From contig CAJBYO010000061.1 in NCBI GenBank assembly GCA_903959905.1, positions 1 to 52,738 on the forward strand: a DNA stretch of 52,738 nt, given 5' to 3'. Below the pieces are notes generated by a model that did not search any database, had not been told where the DNA came from, and saw only the letters and a list, made by a program, of their open reading frames with translations. The translations under genes were made by a program, and so were the position numbers. Below are positions 42,558 through 51,750 of the stretch, piece after piece; position 1 is the stretch's first letter; each line of letters opens with the position of its first letter. This stretch comes from an uncultured Bacteroidales bacterium. GTDB lineage: Bacteria > Bacteroidota > Bacteroidia > Bacteroidales > FEN-979.

Positions 42558-44666
42558 CTATTGTTTGATGAACTTCCCCACCTGCACACCCTTGACGCCG
42601 ACAAGCTTCACAAAATAGACCCCGCCGGGCAGGGTGTTTACATCCATTGACGTGGTGGGCTCAGTAAGTTCCCGTTGCAGCAGAAGATTGCCATTGAGAT
42701 TTAATACTGAGAGGGTTCCATTTTCGGGAGCTTCAATGGTAAGATTGCCGGAGGTTGGATTTGGATAAAGTTTCAGGGAGTTTATTGCATTCTTTGTTTC
42801 ACCGACCCCAACCGGGCCACCGCCGTTGTCGGTTTTAAAAATGGTACCGCCTTGTCCCACCACATAGCCTGTATTGGCATCGGGGAAGTGAACCGACAGC
42901 AGCCAGTTTTTTACGCCACAGGTTAATAAATAACTATAATCACCTATAATTTTATATAACTTTCCCCACTGATATTGACCTCCCGTGGCATATGCCGTGT
43001 TCGTATCCGTCATGTAAACTGAAAAGAACCAGCCATAATCTCCACCTATCAAATTGGTCCAGTTTAAACCACCATCTGACGTTCTCATCAGTGTATTGTG
43101 ATCTCCTCCCACAAATCCATGAATGGGGTCAATAAAATTTACGGTATAAAGATCAGCACCACCCCAATTACATACCACCGTCCAATGTTCACCTTTATCC
43201 ATCGTCTGCAATACGGTTGTCCTTTCACCTACTGCAAATCCAATATTCTCATTCGGAAAATTGATTGAATATAAATTGTAGGTTGTGCCACTTGGCAAAT
43301 AGGTCCAGATGGTACCTCCATTGATCGTTTTTAAAATGATCCCACTATCACTCACGACGTATCCCGTAGAAACATCGGTAAAACATACTGAGTATAAATC
43401 ATGAGTCGTTCCGACGTTAAAACTTGTCCAACTGACGCCCTGATTGGTTGTTTTTAAAACTGTTCCGCCTTTTCCTGCAGCATATCCTGTATTGGCATCA
43501 GCAAAGTTTATGGAATACAAAGGAACCGTTGTACCAGATAAAAGGGTATCCCAGTTCATGCCTCCGTTTACCGTTTTCAGAATAATTCCGTGACCGGAAT
43601 GATCCTGACCTGCGATATATCCTGTTTCAGCATCGGTAAAGAAAACGGCTGCCAGAGAATCACTGAAACTACTTGATAATTTATCCCAGTTGGCACCTCC
43701 ATTTGTTGTTTTCATCATGAACCCATCCTTCCCAACCGAAACGCCATGATCGGCACTGGTAAACCAAACAGAGGAAAGATAAGCTACGGGCCCTGTAGGT
43801 AACACGGTCCAGTTTGTACCACCATTGGTTGTTTTCATGATGATCCCATTCGATCCTGCATCGCCTCCGGCACCAAACCCGGTATCGGCATCCGGAAAGG
43901 AAAGCGAACGTACATAATTCGTTCCTGTTGCCACACTGTCCCATGTTGCACCCCCGTCCGTTGTTCTTAGGATGAAGCCAAAGTATGAAGAACCGCTTGT
44001 ATAATATCCGGAAACGTATCCCTTGTCGGAGTTGATAAAAAATACGGATAAGAAAACGGGATTATTTGCTATTCCGCCTGATAAGGAAATCCAGCTTGTA
44101 CCCCCATTGGTCGTTTTGAACATTGCCCCCGCTTCCCCCACGGCATATCCTGTATCCACATTTACAAAATATAAAGAATATAACCTTGGAGTGGTGGTGC
44201 TTGGTGGAATAGATGTCCAGTTTATTCCTCCGTCTGTAGTTTTTAGAACATTCCCGTACCAAAAATTATAAGTATTGTCGATAACATATCCAACATTGGC
44301 ATCGATAAAGCAGGCGGATAAGAAATTATCTTGTCCACTCAGGGATGAAGTTGTCCAGGTTGTTCCTCCATCGGTTGTTTTACACAGCGTGCCGAAGTCG
44401 CCCACCGCAAAACCTGTATCCGCATCCAGGAAATCAACTGAATGAAAATCATTGCAGGTTCCGGTTGATAAAACAGTCCAGTCAGCTCCGCCGTTCGAAG
44501 TCTTTAGAACAGTTCCGCCTCCTCCTACGGCATAACCATTTAACGGATCGGGAAAGCAGACTGATTGTAAATAATTCCCCTGAGGGTATGGGTTCAGCCA
44601 ATGAAATTGGGACATTGCGGAGTTTGTGAAGAACAGGGCAAGGATGAAAAAGGTAAGCTTTTTCAT
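42558..44666 (-). CDS. Secreted YCF48/BNR-repeat beta-propeller protein with T9SS sorting domain (copy 2)
   Basis: A 702-residue paralogue of the next gene downstream. It has a signal peptide (cleavage near S-A-M-S-Q), the same opening (F-H-W-L-N-P-Y-P-Q-G-N) and about 13 repeats with T-T-D-G-G-x-x-W or T-T-N-G-G-x-x-W turns and D-A-D-T-G-Y/F. Its sorting domain has L-Y-P-N-P-T and G-G-V-Y-F-V-K-L. The two copies are alike in plan but clearly diverged, so the duplication is not recent. A good minus-strand -7 box (TATATTTG) is at 44703-44710, and a terminator separates it from copy 1, so each gene is probably expressed on its own. Confidence 0.88.
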   Translation of the reverse strand: MKKLTFFILALFFTNSAMSQFHWLNPYPQGNYLQSVCFPDPLNGYAVGGGGTVLKTSNGGADWTVLSTGTCNDFHSVDFLDADTGFAVGDFGTLCKTTDGGTTWTTSSLSGQDNFLSACFIDANVGYVIDNTYNFWYGNVLKTTDGGINWTSIPPSTTTPRLYSLYFVNVDTGYAVGEAGAMFKTTNGGTSWISLSGGIANNPVFLSVFFINSDKGYVSGYYTSGSSYFGFILRTTDGGATWDSVATGTNYVRSLSFPDADTGFGAGGDAGSNGIIMKTTNGGTNWTVLPTGPVAYLSSVWFTSADHGVSVGKDGFMMKTTNGGANWDKLSSSFSDSLAAVFFTDAETGYIAGQDHSGHGIILKTVNGGMNWDTLLSGTTVPLYSINFADANTGYAAGKGGTVLKTTNQGVSWTSFNVGTTHDLYSVCFTDVSTGYVVSDSGIILKTINGGTIWTYLPSGTTYNLYSINFPNENIGFAVGERTTVLQTMDKGEHWTVVCNWGGADLYTVNFIDPIHGFVGGDHNTLMRTSDGGLNWTNLIGGDYGWFFSVYMTDTNTAYATGGQYQWGKLYKIIGDYSYLLTCGVKNWLLSVHFPDANTGYVVGQGGTIFKTDNGGGPVGVGETKNAINSLKLYPNPTSGNLTIEAPENGTLSVLNLNGNLLLQRELTEPTTSMDVNTLPGGVYFVKLVGVKGVQVGKFIKQ

Positions 44667-44702
44667 GGGGATGGAAATTAATCAACGATGTGTAACTGTA
44701 TT

Positions 44703-44710
44703 CAAATATA
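44703..44710 (-). promoter_or_regulatory. -7 box TATATTTG for YCF48-like copy 2
   Basis: Exact TAnnTTTG on the minus strand, 36 nt before the ATG at 44666. Confidence 0.55.
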
Positions 44711-44781
44711 CGAAACAAATGTTGAGAATTCAGTGCAGTGATTTTCCCGTCAGGATATTAAAATGTTGTATCTGAAATGCA

Positions 44782-44813
44782 AAATGCGAAACGTGATATC
44801 ACATTTCGCATTT
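44782..44813. repeat. 32-bp near-perfect palindrome
   Basis: AAATGCGAAACGTGAT (44782-44797) is followed at once by ATCACATTTCGCATTT (44798-44813), complementary at 15 of 16 positions with no loop. It lies between genes and is not followed by a T-run. Confidence 0.7.
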
Positions 44814-45170
44814 CAGATTTTGCCGTTTGGCTTTGTAGCAATGGCTTATGGGATACCTAACTTGGTGTTAGCTGGTGATATTGTTAAAATTGTTGATGTT
44901 GATGAATTTGAAAGGAAACTTTTCTACATCAAAGATGATTAAATAATACTTTGACACACCATATTGTATCCAATGTAGCCCTGGCTGGGGGAGGGAGCAT
45001 TCCGCAGACAGGATATAGACGGAACACCTTGCAGAGGCGGTCAATTACAGGTCATCGGACAGGGATAACCGGGGGAAATGAAACCACGGAATAGCGTATC
45101 CCCGCCTGTTGCAGTTCAATTATTTTCATAATAATTGTTAAATTCAATTATATATAGACTAAATAAAGAT

Positions 45171-45178
45171 TATATTTG
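45171..45178 (+). promoter_or_regulatory. -7 box TATATTTG for the small T9SS protein
   Basis: Exact TAnnTTTG match in an AT-rich region, 29 nt before the ATG at 45208. Confidence 0.6.
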
Positions 45179-45207
45179 ATATTATCAAACTTGAAAAAAT
45201 TAACAAA

Positions 45208-46038
45208 ATGAGAAAACAACTACTAAAAAAGCTTTCTGGTTTCATCGTTACAGCCTTGATGTTGTCTGTAAGTGCAAATGCACAGATTGTTTACACGGAT
45301 GTGAACCCGGATACAACCATTGCAAACAGACTTTATTGTTTGGATTTGAATAATGACGGGACAACCGATGACTCGATTACGCTTTTTGTTTCACGTCCTT
45401 ATATTGGAGAATGCCGTGTAAGTAAGGTTTCCATTTTTGCTATAAACGGTAATGCTGTATCAGGTTCAACCTATCCTCTTTCAATGAATATAAATGACAC
45501 CATCTCATCAGCACTTACATGGTCTGCTTCCGGAGATTTGCGCCAAATAAGGTCTGGTGATCCCTCATCATGCCTCAATGATACTCTCGGATATTGGACA
45601 AACGCTATAGACTATTATCTGGGACTAAAATTAATTGTCGGAACCTATACCTATTATGGTTGGCTGCGAATGCAAATCACGGTAAATCCACTTTATGCAT
45701 CAGGCATAATTAAAGATTATGCTTACAACTCCATTCCCAACCAACCCATCCTTGCCGGACAAACCCGTGTCACAGGAATAACGGAAAATATTTCTGCTTC
45801 TTCAATATCTCTTTACCCCAATCCCGCCACAAATCATCTTGCCATTGAATTACCAAACGTAAAAGAGAAAGTTGAAGTAACTATCACAGATATTACCGGA
45901 AGAAAAATTTATACAACCAGTCTAGAAGAAACGCAAACGATAGAACTAAACACGCAAGATTTTAATGAGGGAATTTATTTTGTACAAATTCAAACGGCAG
46001 GTTTCATTGGAACAAGAAAACTTTTCGTTGAAAAATAA
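45208..46038 (+). CDS. Small secreted protein with T9SS sorting domain
   Basis: A 276-residue exported protein: a signal peptide (cleavage near S-A-N-A-Q) and a beta-rich domain of about 165 residues that begins I-V-Y-T-D-V-N-P-D and includes L-D-L-N-N-D-G-T-T-D-D. That motif is an Asp/Asn loop typical of a calcium-binding or 'D-x-N-x-D-G' turn. A T9SS sorting domain ends it (L-Y-P-N-P-A-T-N and E-G-I-Y-F-V-Q-I). No enzyme motif is visible and no named family is recognised. It has its own promoter and converges on the giant repeat protein gene. Confidence 0.82.
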   Translation: MRKQLLKKLSGFIVTALMLSVSANAQIVYTDVNPDTTIANRLYCLDLNNDGTTDDSITLFVSRPYIGECRVSKVSIFAINGNAVSGSTYPLSMNINDTISSALTWSASGDLRQIRSGDPSSCLNDTLGYWTNAIDYYLGLKLIVGTYTYYGWLRMQITVNPLYASGIIKDYAYNSIPNQPILAGQTRVTGITENISASSISLYPNPATNHLAIELPNVKEKVEVTITDITGRKIYTTSLEETQTIELNTQDFNEGIYFVQIQTAGFIGTRKLFVEK

Positions 46039-46181
46039 AACTAGTTTGTAATTGAACAGCACATCTAACTTGAAACATTACAGCAATGAATAAACAACTA
46101 ACTCTTATCATAGCTTATGATGTTACCCCAATAAGTACAATTGCATATAAAATATTAGTTTTCAAGGTTTTGGTTTTTTAG

Positions 46182-49100
46182 TTATTTTTTCTCCAATTCT
46201 TCAATGCGTTTTGTGAGTTTTTCAATAATAGCTTGTTGTTCCTGAATGGCTTTTACCATTGGCGCCATCAAATCGTTGTAGCGAACACTATACATTCCGG
46301 CATCGTCTTTGGTAATAATTCCCGAATTGGCTGCACCGGCATTGTTTAAAGTTTGTTCAAGTTCCTGGGCAATGAAACCGTATTCTGTTTTTTTGTTCAC
46401 ATCATTATTTCTGATGTAAGAAACAGGATTTAATTGTGCGATAAAATCAAGGCCCAGATCTGATGTTTTAATATCTGATTTCCAGCGTTTGTCGGACGTT
46501 ATTGACCAGGGAACCTGTATTCCGGCATAACCGATATTTTCATCTCCCATACGCACCTGGTTGTTTCCCCAGGCAATGGGAACCTGTGCGTTATTCCCGA
46601 TTCCAATATTATTTGATCCTGTGGTAATATTGCTTAAAGTCTGACCTCCTATAGCAATATTTGAATTTCCTGTTGCGTTATACAATGCACCCTCACCAAT
46701 TGCTGTGTTCCATGTTCCTGTTGAGTTATTCTGAAGAGCATTGAGCCCGAGAGCTGTATTATTAGCTCCGGAAATATTGGAATAAAGGGCCCTGTACCCG
46801 TATGCAGTATTGTTACTTCCTGTGGTATTGAAATAAAGTGAGCTTACCCCATTTGCAGTACTCTGAATTCCTGTGGTGTTGGAAAAAAGTGCAAAGTATC
46901 CATTTGCAGTATTGTGATATCCTGAAGTGTTGGAATAAAGTGCACTTCTGCCATTTGCTGTATTGAAACTTCCTGTGGTGTTGGAACGAAGTGCATCTTT
47001 TCCATTTGCAGTGTTGTTACTTCCTGTTGTATTGAAAACAAGTGTTTCCACTCCATTGGCAGTATTATCAAATCCTGTGGTGTTTAAATAAAGTGCACTC
47101 CATCCATTTGCCGTATTGTTAGTTCCTGTGGTATTGGAAAAAAGGGCATTTACTCCATTGGCAGTATTGTTATATCCTGTGGTGTTGGAAAAAAGTGCAT
47201 CCATTCCATTTGCAGTATTCTGAATACCTGTGGTGTTGGAAAAAAGTGCTGAATATCCATTTGCAGTGTTGTTATTCCCTGTGGTATTTGAAAAAAGTGC
47301 ATTCATTCCATTTGCAGTATTCTGAATACCTGTGGTGTTGGAACGAAGTGCATCTCCTCCATTTGCAGTATTGTTATCTCCTGTGGTGTTGGAAATAAGG
47401 GCTGAATATCCATTTGCAGTATTGTAAATTCCAGTGGTGTTGTAATAAAGTGCAAGCGAACCATTTGCAGTATTAAAATATCCTGTGGTGTTGGAAAAAA
47501 GAGCAGAGTTACCATTTGCAGTGTTGTTAATTCCCGTGGTATTGAAATAAAGTGCACCCATTCCATTTGCAGTATTGTTAGATCCTGTTGTGTTGGAATA
47601 AAGTGCAGAGTTTCCATTTGCAGTATTGCTGATTCCAGTTGTGTTGTCATAAAGCGTACTCACTCCATTTGCAGTATTGTAATTTCCTGTGGTGTTGGAA
47701 CGAAGTGCATCCCTTCCATTTGCAGTATTTTCATGCCCTGTGGTGTTGGAATAAAGTGCATCCACTCCATTTGCAGTATTGAAATCTCCGGTGGTATTTG
47801 AATAAAGTGCACTCGTTCCGATTGCAGTATTGTTAATTCCCGTGGAGTTCGAATAGAGTGCATTTACTCCATTTGCAGTATTGTTATATCCTGTAGTATT
47901 GTATAAAAGTGCACCCATTCCATTTGCAGTATTGTTAATTCCCGTGGTGTTGGAATAAAGTGCACTCACTCCGTTTGCAGTATTGTAATATCCCGTGGTA
48001 TTGTAAGCAAGTGCACCCGCTCCATTTGCAGTATTGTTATTTCCTGTAGTGTTGGAATAAAGGGCATTCACTCCATTAGCAGTATTGAATTCTCCTGCGG
48101 TGTTGGAAAAGAGTGCATACATTCCATTTGCAGTATTATAATCTCCTGTAGTGTTTGAATACATTGCACTCCTGCCATTTGCAGTATTCTTGCTTCCTGT
48201 GGTGTTGTAAAAAAGTGCATTCACTCCATTTGCAGTATTATCAAATCCTGTGATGTTTGAATAAAGTGCTTCTTTTCCAATTGCAGTATTGAAATCTCCT
48301 GCGGTGTTTGAATTAAGCGACCCCAAACCTAAACTGGTATTGCCAAATGTTATTTTCCCGGCTAATTGTCCATTTCTTTTGAAAACCAGATCATTATCAT
48401 CGGTGGTACCTATAAAGTTCACGCCTGGTGTTGTGCCTGCATTTCCTGTCACCGACCAGGCATTTGAACCTGCCGGCGTTTGCCAGGTAGCATTTCCGGT
48501 GGCGTCTGATGTTAAAACTTTATCGGCTCCGGCGCCAGCGGTAACCTGTAAGTCGGTGGTTTTTGTTTTTCCTGCTACTTCAAGTTTTTCCGTTGGGGCT
48601 GGTACTCCAATTCCTATAGTACCTAAGGCTGTATTTCCCATGTTTGTTCCATAAATAACATTGCCTATCGAAAGCTGGTCATCGGCTATTGCTGACGGCA
48701 CTTGAGCATTATTGCCTATACCTGTATTATTGCTTCCTGTTGTAACACTATTTAATGCATTATAACCAGTTGCAGTATTGAAACTTCCAGTAGTGTTGAA
48801 GAACATTGCACCTACCCCATTCGCAGTATTGTTACTTCCTGTGGAATTGAATAACAGCGCTTCCCTTCCATTTGCAGTATTGTAATTTCCTTCAGTATTG
48901 TAATAGAGTGCATCCCTTCCATATGCAGTATTGTTATATCCTATGGTGTTTGAATAAAGTGCATACCCTCCATTTGCAGTATTATTACTTCCAGTGGTGT
49001 TGGAAAAAAGCGATTTATATCCGAATGAAGTGTTGTATAACAGTTGATCAATTATACCTGCCATGTCGCTATTCACCTTAAAAACAAGGGGGACATTATC

Positions 49101-49442
49101 AATGGTTCCGAAAAAATTAGTGCCGGCAGAGGTGCCGCTGTTACCGGTAAGTCCCCAGCCGGAGCCGGAACCGGAAATAACCCAAACAGGGGTTCCACTT
49201 GTGCCGGAATTAAAATATAACCCGGGAGTATTGTCTGTTTGATAAATCATCAGCCCACTGGCAGGACTGGGAATTGCATTGCGCTGTGCAAGTGTCATTC
49301 TTGGCATAAGGAAGCCTTTGTTGGTTGATTTAACATCCAGCATAGCTGAGTTGTCGGGCGATGAGCCATTGGTGGTAATGGCAACCTGGGCAGTAACTGA
49401 CATGCTTAATGCCAACATTAAGGAACAGAATAGATTTTTCAT
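46182..49442 (-). CDS. Giant 17-residue-repeat surface protein with C-terminal S74 chaperone domain
   Basis: A 1086-residue exported protein: signal peptide (cleavage near S-V-T-A-Q), then a conserved head module with M-L-D-V-K-S-T-N-K-G-F. At least 36 repeats of 17 residues follow, on the pattern N-T-A-N-G-x-x-A-L-x-S-N-T-T-G-x-x, in two blocks (about 5 and 31 copies) separated by a second copy of the head-type module. These repeats resemble left-handed YadA-head-type solenoids. The C-terminal 110 residues are a Peptidase_S74 intramolecular chaperone (S-D-K-R-W-K-S-D-I, then Y-G-F-I-A-Q-E-L-E) that in phage fibres trims itself after trimer assembly. It is followed by a short coiled coil. No T9SS domain is present. 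Probably a trimeric adhesin-like fibre. The ATG at 49442 starts the signal peptide. Confidence 0.88.
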   Translation of the reverse strand: MKNLFCSLMLALSMSVTAQVAITTNGSSPDNSAMLDVKSTNKGFLMPRMTLAQRNAIPSPASGLMIYQTDNTPGLYFNSGTSGTPVWVISGSGSGWGLTGNSGTSAGTNFFGTIDNVPLVFKVNSDMAGIIDQLLYNTSFGYKSLFSNTTGSNNTANGGYALYSNTIGYNNTAYGRDALYYNTEGNYNTANGREALLFNSTGSNNTANGVGAMFFNTTGSFNTATGYNALNSVTTGSNNTGIGNNAQVPSAIADDQLSIGNVIYGTNMGNTALGTIGIGVPAPTEKLEVAGKTKTTDLQVTAGAGADKVLTSDATGNATWQTPAGSNAWSVTGNAGTTPGVNFIGTTDDNDLVFKRNGQLAGKITFGNTSLGLGSLNSNTAGDFNTAIGKEALYSNITGFDNTANGVNALFYNTTGSKNTANGRSAMYSNTTGDYNTANGMYALFSNTAGEFNTANGVNALYSNTTGNNNTANGAGALAYNTTGYYNTANGVSALYSNTTGINNTANGMGALLYNTTGYNNTANGVNALYSNSTGINNTAIGTSALYSNTTGDFNTANGVDALYSNTTGHENTANGRDALRSNTTGNYNTANGVSTLYDNTTGISNTANGNSALYSNTTGSNNTANGMGALYFNTTGINNTANGNSALFSNTTGYFNTANGSLALYYNTTGIYNTANGYSALISNTTGDNNTANGGDALRSNTTGIQNTANGMNALFSNTTGNNNTANGYSALFSNTTGIQNTANGMDALFSNTTGYNNTANGVNALFSNTTGTNNTANGWSALYLNTTGFDNTANGVETLVFNTTGSNNTANGKDALRSNTTGSFNTANGRSALYSNTSGYHNTANGYFALFSNTTGIQSTANGVSSLYFNTTGSNNTAYGYRALYSNISGANNTALGLNALQNNSTGTWNTAIGEGALYNATGNSNIAIGGQTLSNITTGSNNIGIGNNAQVPIAWGNNQVRMGDENIGYAGIQVPWSITSDKRWKSDIKTSDLGLDFIAQLNPVSYIRNNDVNKKTEYGFIAQELEQTLNNAGAANSGIITKDDAGMYSVRYNDLMAPMVKAIQEQQAIIEKLTKRIEELEKK
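46690..48330. repeat. About 31 tandem 51-bp coding repeats (main block)
   Basis: Each unit encodes 17 residues of the N-T-A-N-G-x-x-A-L type; the most conserved part at DNA level is the segment for A-N-G and T-T-G. Units differ at several positions, so they are old or diversifying rather than freshly copied. A shorter block of about 5 units lies at about 48740-49020. Confidence 0.85.
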
Positions 49443-49777
49443 AAAAATTTGTTTTTTAAGATTCATTTTACATCTGCTCTTTTTCGTTTGACACGGTTAC
49501 AAAAAAACCGAAAAGGGCAGAGAAGATTATTTTCTTCATTTTTTGCTGTTGTATGGTCAGATGCAAATATCTGTCTATATTAGTGGGTTCGGTATCCTGT
49601 AAAAACAGGATATTTGAGTGAGAAGCTAAAAATCATGGAAAAAGGGGAGGTTCTCTGCCTCCCGATTGTCTTAATTTGCATCCAGAGTTTAGAGCAAACA
49701 AATGACTGAGAGGATAAATCCGCCACTCAAGGTCGCCGGGGCATATGGATTGATTGAAAAACAACAACCATCCGAAA
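49443..49777. other. 335-bp divergent spacer between the fibre gene and the sensor kinase
   Basis: AT-rich and without a credible gene. A possible minus-strand -7 box (GATATTTG, one mismatch) is near 49563-49570 and a possible plus-strand one (TTAATTTG, one mismatch) near 49671-49678. Either could place regulation of both genes in this spacer. No strong hairpin was noticed. Confidence 0.5.
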
Positions 49778-51727
49778 ATGAAGAATTATTTTGTTTTATC
49801 CGTTATTATGTGTGCTTTTTCTTTTTTGTCAGCACAAACTGTCATGAACAAGGACAGTTTACTTCGCTTATTGCCCCTGGCTAAAAAAGACACAAATACA
49901 GTGATCCTTTATATAAATATCGGACAACAGTATGAGACAAATGAACCGGAAACGGCAAAACGATATTACCGCATGGCCGGGGAACTCAGCAAAAAGATAG
50001 GCTATACAAAGGGCGTAATTTCATTTATTAATAATTATACTTTCGTCCTGAATATGCAGGGAAATTATGATTCTTCGCTTTTATTAAATCAACAGGCCGT
50101 TGAACTCTCAAAAAAATCAAACGATTCTTTGAACCTTGCCAAGACCTTGTTTAACACAGGTACTTCTTACCGCAATTTAGGCGAGTATGAATCAGCTGTT
50201 CAGTATTATGAAAAAGGAAAGCAAATCTTTCAAAACTTGGGGGATGAAGGTATCGGAGCGATCGGAGATGATATTCTTCAGCTTCTTTACTATCAGATGC
50301 ATCAATATACAAAAGGAATACAGTACGGAGAAAGTTCCGTATCGAAGCTGAGAAAATTAAATAAGCCGGCCATTTTAGGTACTTCACTGACTAATCTCGG
50401 ACTTAATTACCTTTCTGTAAAGAATTTTGATAAAGCATCCGCATTGTTTAATGAAGCGCTGGAGATAAGTAAGGAAATTGGCGATAAAAACATGGAGCAA
50501 AGCCAGTATATGAATATGGGGGATGTTTTTTTACAAAAAGGCGATTATGAGAAAATGAAGTTTTACATGGATAAGGCTCTGGCTCTTTCAAAAGAACTTG
50601 AATTGCATGAAAGCGAATTAATTGCAACCTTGGGGTTATCGTTCTATTTCCAGTTTAAAAAAAACTACAAACTGGCTGAACAATATGCCGGTGAGGCATT
50701 GTCATTGTCGTACCGGTTCAATCTGAGAATTCAGCGACAAAAGGTATTCGCCCATTTTTCCGCTCTTGCTTACGCTATGCAGGATATCAGGCAGGGAGAT
50801 TATTATATGACACAAAGTACCCTTCTGGCTGATAGCATATTAAATGAAACCATTCAGGATAACACGTTAAAGCTTGAAAAAAAATATGAAACAGAAAAAA
50901 AAGCAAGCCGGATAGAACAATTGGAAGCTGATAAAAGATTACAGCAGCTTTCAATCCGCCAAAAAAATTTATTAAACTATTTCTTGGCTGCCGGAGCTAT
51001 AACCTTACTTATTATTTCATTGTTGTCATACCGCACCTACAAACAAAAGCAAAAATTGCAGCAGCAACGCATCAGAGAATTAGAAACGCAACAGCATCTG
51101 GCTGCCACCGAAGCCGTATTAAAAGGAGAAGAACAGGAACGTTCAAGGTTGGCAAAAGATTTACATGATGGGTTGGGGGGAATGTTATCAGGAATTAAAT
51201 ATTCGTTTACTGCCATGAAAGGAAATTTAGTCATGACGCCTGAAAACCATCAGGCTTTTGAACGCAGCATGGATATGCTCGACAGTTCAATAAGGGAAAT
51301 GCGCAGGGTGGCTCATAACATGATGCCCGAAGCTTTGGTGCGGTTTGGACTGGATACTGCCCTGAACGATTTTTGCAACGATATCAATCAAAGCGGGGCC
51401 TTGAATATAAACTATCAATCTATTGGGTTGGAAGGTGCCTTGATTGATCAGACAACAGCCATAACAATTTATCGAATTGTGCAGGAACTGATCAACAACA
51501 CGATGAAACACGCAAAAGCAACTACTGCAATTGTGCAATTGACAAGATCGCAGGAACAACTTTCGCTTACTGTTGAAGATAACGGGAAAGGATTTGATAC
51601 TGGTATTCTGAAAGTAAATAAAGGTACCGGCTGGGTAAATATTCAGAACCGGGTTGAGTTTCTGAAAGGCAAACTGGATATAAGGTCAAAAGAAGGAGAA
51701 GGCACTTCGGTTCAGATAGAATTGTAA
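49778..51727 (+). CDS. TPR-containing sensor histidine kinase (HisKA_3/NarL-partner type)
   Basis: A 649-residue membrane kinase. It has a signal peptide (cleavage near F-L-S-A-Q) and about six tetratricopeptide repeats in the periplasm (residues 35-340), for example A-L-F-N-E-A-L-E-I-S-K-E-I-G-D-K-N. One membrane helix lies at about 399-421, then a coiled coil. The dimerisation domain has the phospho-acceptor His463 in L-A-K-D-L-H-D-G-L-G-G, followed by an HATPase_c domain with N-N-T-M-K-H, D-N-G-K-G-F-D and G-T-G-W-V-N-I. The ATG at 49778 starts the signal peptide; a TTG at 49754 is an alternative. Its partner regulator begins 23 nt downstream. Confidence 0.92.
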   Translation: MKNYFVLSVIMCAFSFLSAQTVMNKDSLLRLLPLAKKDTNTVILYINIGQQYETNEPETAKRYYRMAGELSKKIGYTKGVISFINNYTFVLNMQGNYDSSLLLNQQAVELSKKSNDSLNLAKTLFNTGTSYRNLGEYESAVQYYEKGKQIFQNLGDEGIGAIGDDILQLLYYQMHQYTKGIQYGESSVSKLRKLNKPAILGTSLTNLGLNYLSVKNFDKASALFNEALEISKEIGDKNMEQSQYMNMGDVFLQKGDYEKMKFYMDKALALSKELELHESELIATLGLSFYFQFKKNYKLAEQYAGEALSLSYRFNLRIQRQKVFAHFSALAYAMQDIRQGDYYMTQSTLLADSILNETIQDNTLKLEKKYETEKKASRIEQLEADKRLQQLSIRQKNLLNYFLAAGAITLLIISLLSYRTYKQKQKLQQQRIRELETQQHLAATEAVLKGEEQERSRLAKDLHDGLGGMLSGIKYSFTAMKGNLVMTPENHQAFERSMDMLDSSIREMRRVAHNMMPEALVRFGLDTALNDFCNDINQSGALNINYQSIGLEGALIDQTTAITIYRIVQELINNTMKHAKATTAIVQLTRSQEQLSLTVEDNGKGFDTGILKVNKGTGWVNIQNRVEFLKGKLDIRSKEGEGTSVQIEL

Positions 51728-51750
51728 CCATAGAGTTTTGCACATATAAA

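Larger units (their letters stand above)
44667..45207. other. 541-bp spacer with promoters, a palindrome and an orphan short frame
   Basis: From left to right: the -7 box of YCF48-like copy 2 (44703-44710, minus), a palindrome (44782-44813), and a short frame 44841-44942 on the plus strand. About 180 bp of relatively GC-rich sequence without a credible frame follows, then an AT-rich promoter region for the next gene. The short frame would encode 33 residues ending E-R-K-L-F-Y-I-K-D-D; upstream it stays open through the palindrome. It could be the tail of a decayed gene. No family was recognised. Confidence 0.5.

Noticed and set aside
40268..44666. Photosystem II assembly factor (YCF48) function
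   Set aside because: The name comes from the repeat fold. The proteins carry T9SS sorting signals and nothing in the window suggests photosynthesis.
47195..47863. Short frames on both strands within the 51-bp repeats
   Set aside because: Shadows of the repeat: the period is a multiple of three, so any accidentally open frame is repeated. The true frame has the signal peptide and S74 domain.
46182..49020. CRISPR-like regular 51-bp repeats
   Set aside because: The repeats are contiguous, without unique spacers, and are translated as 17-residue units of one long exported protein.
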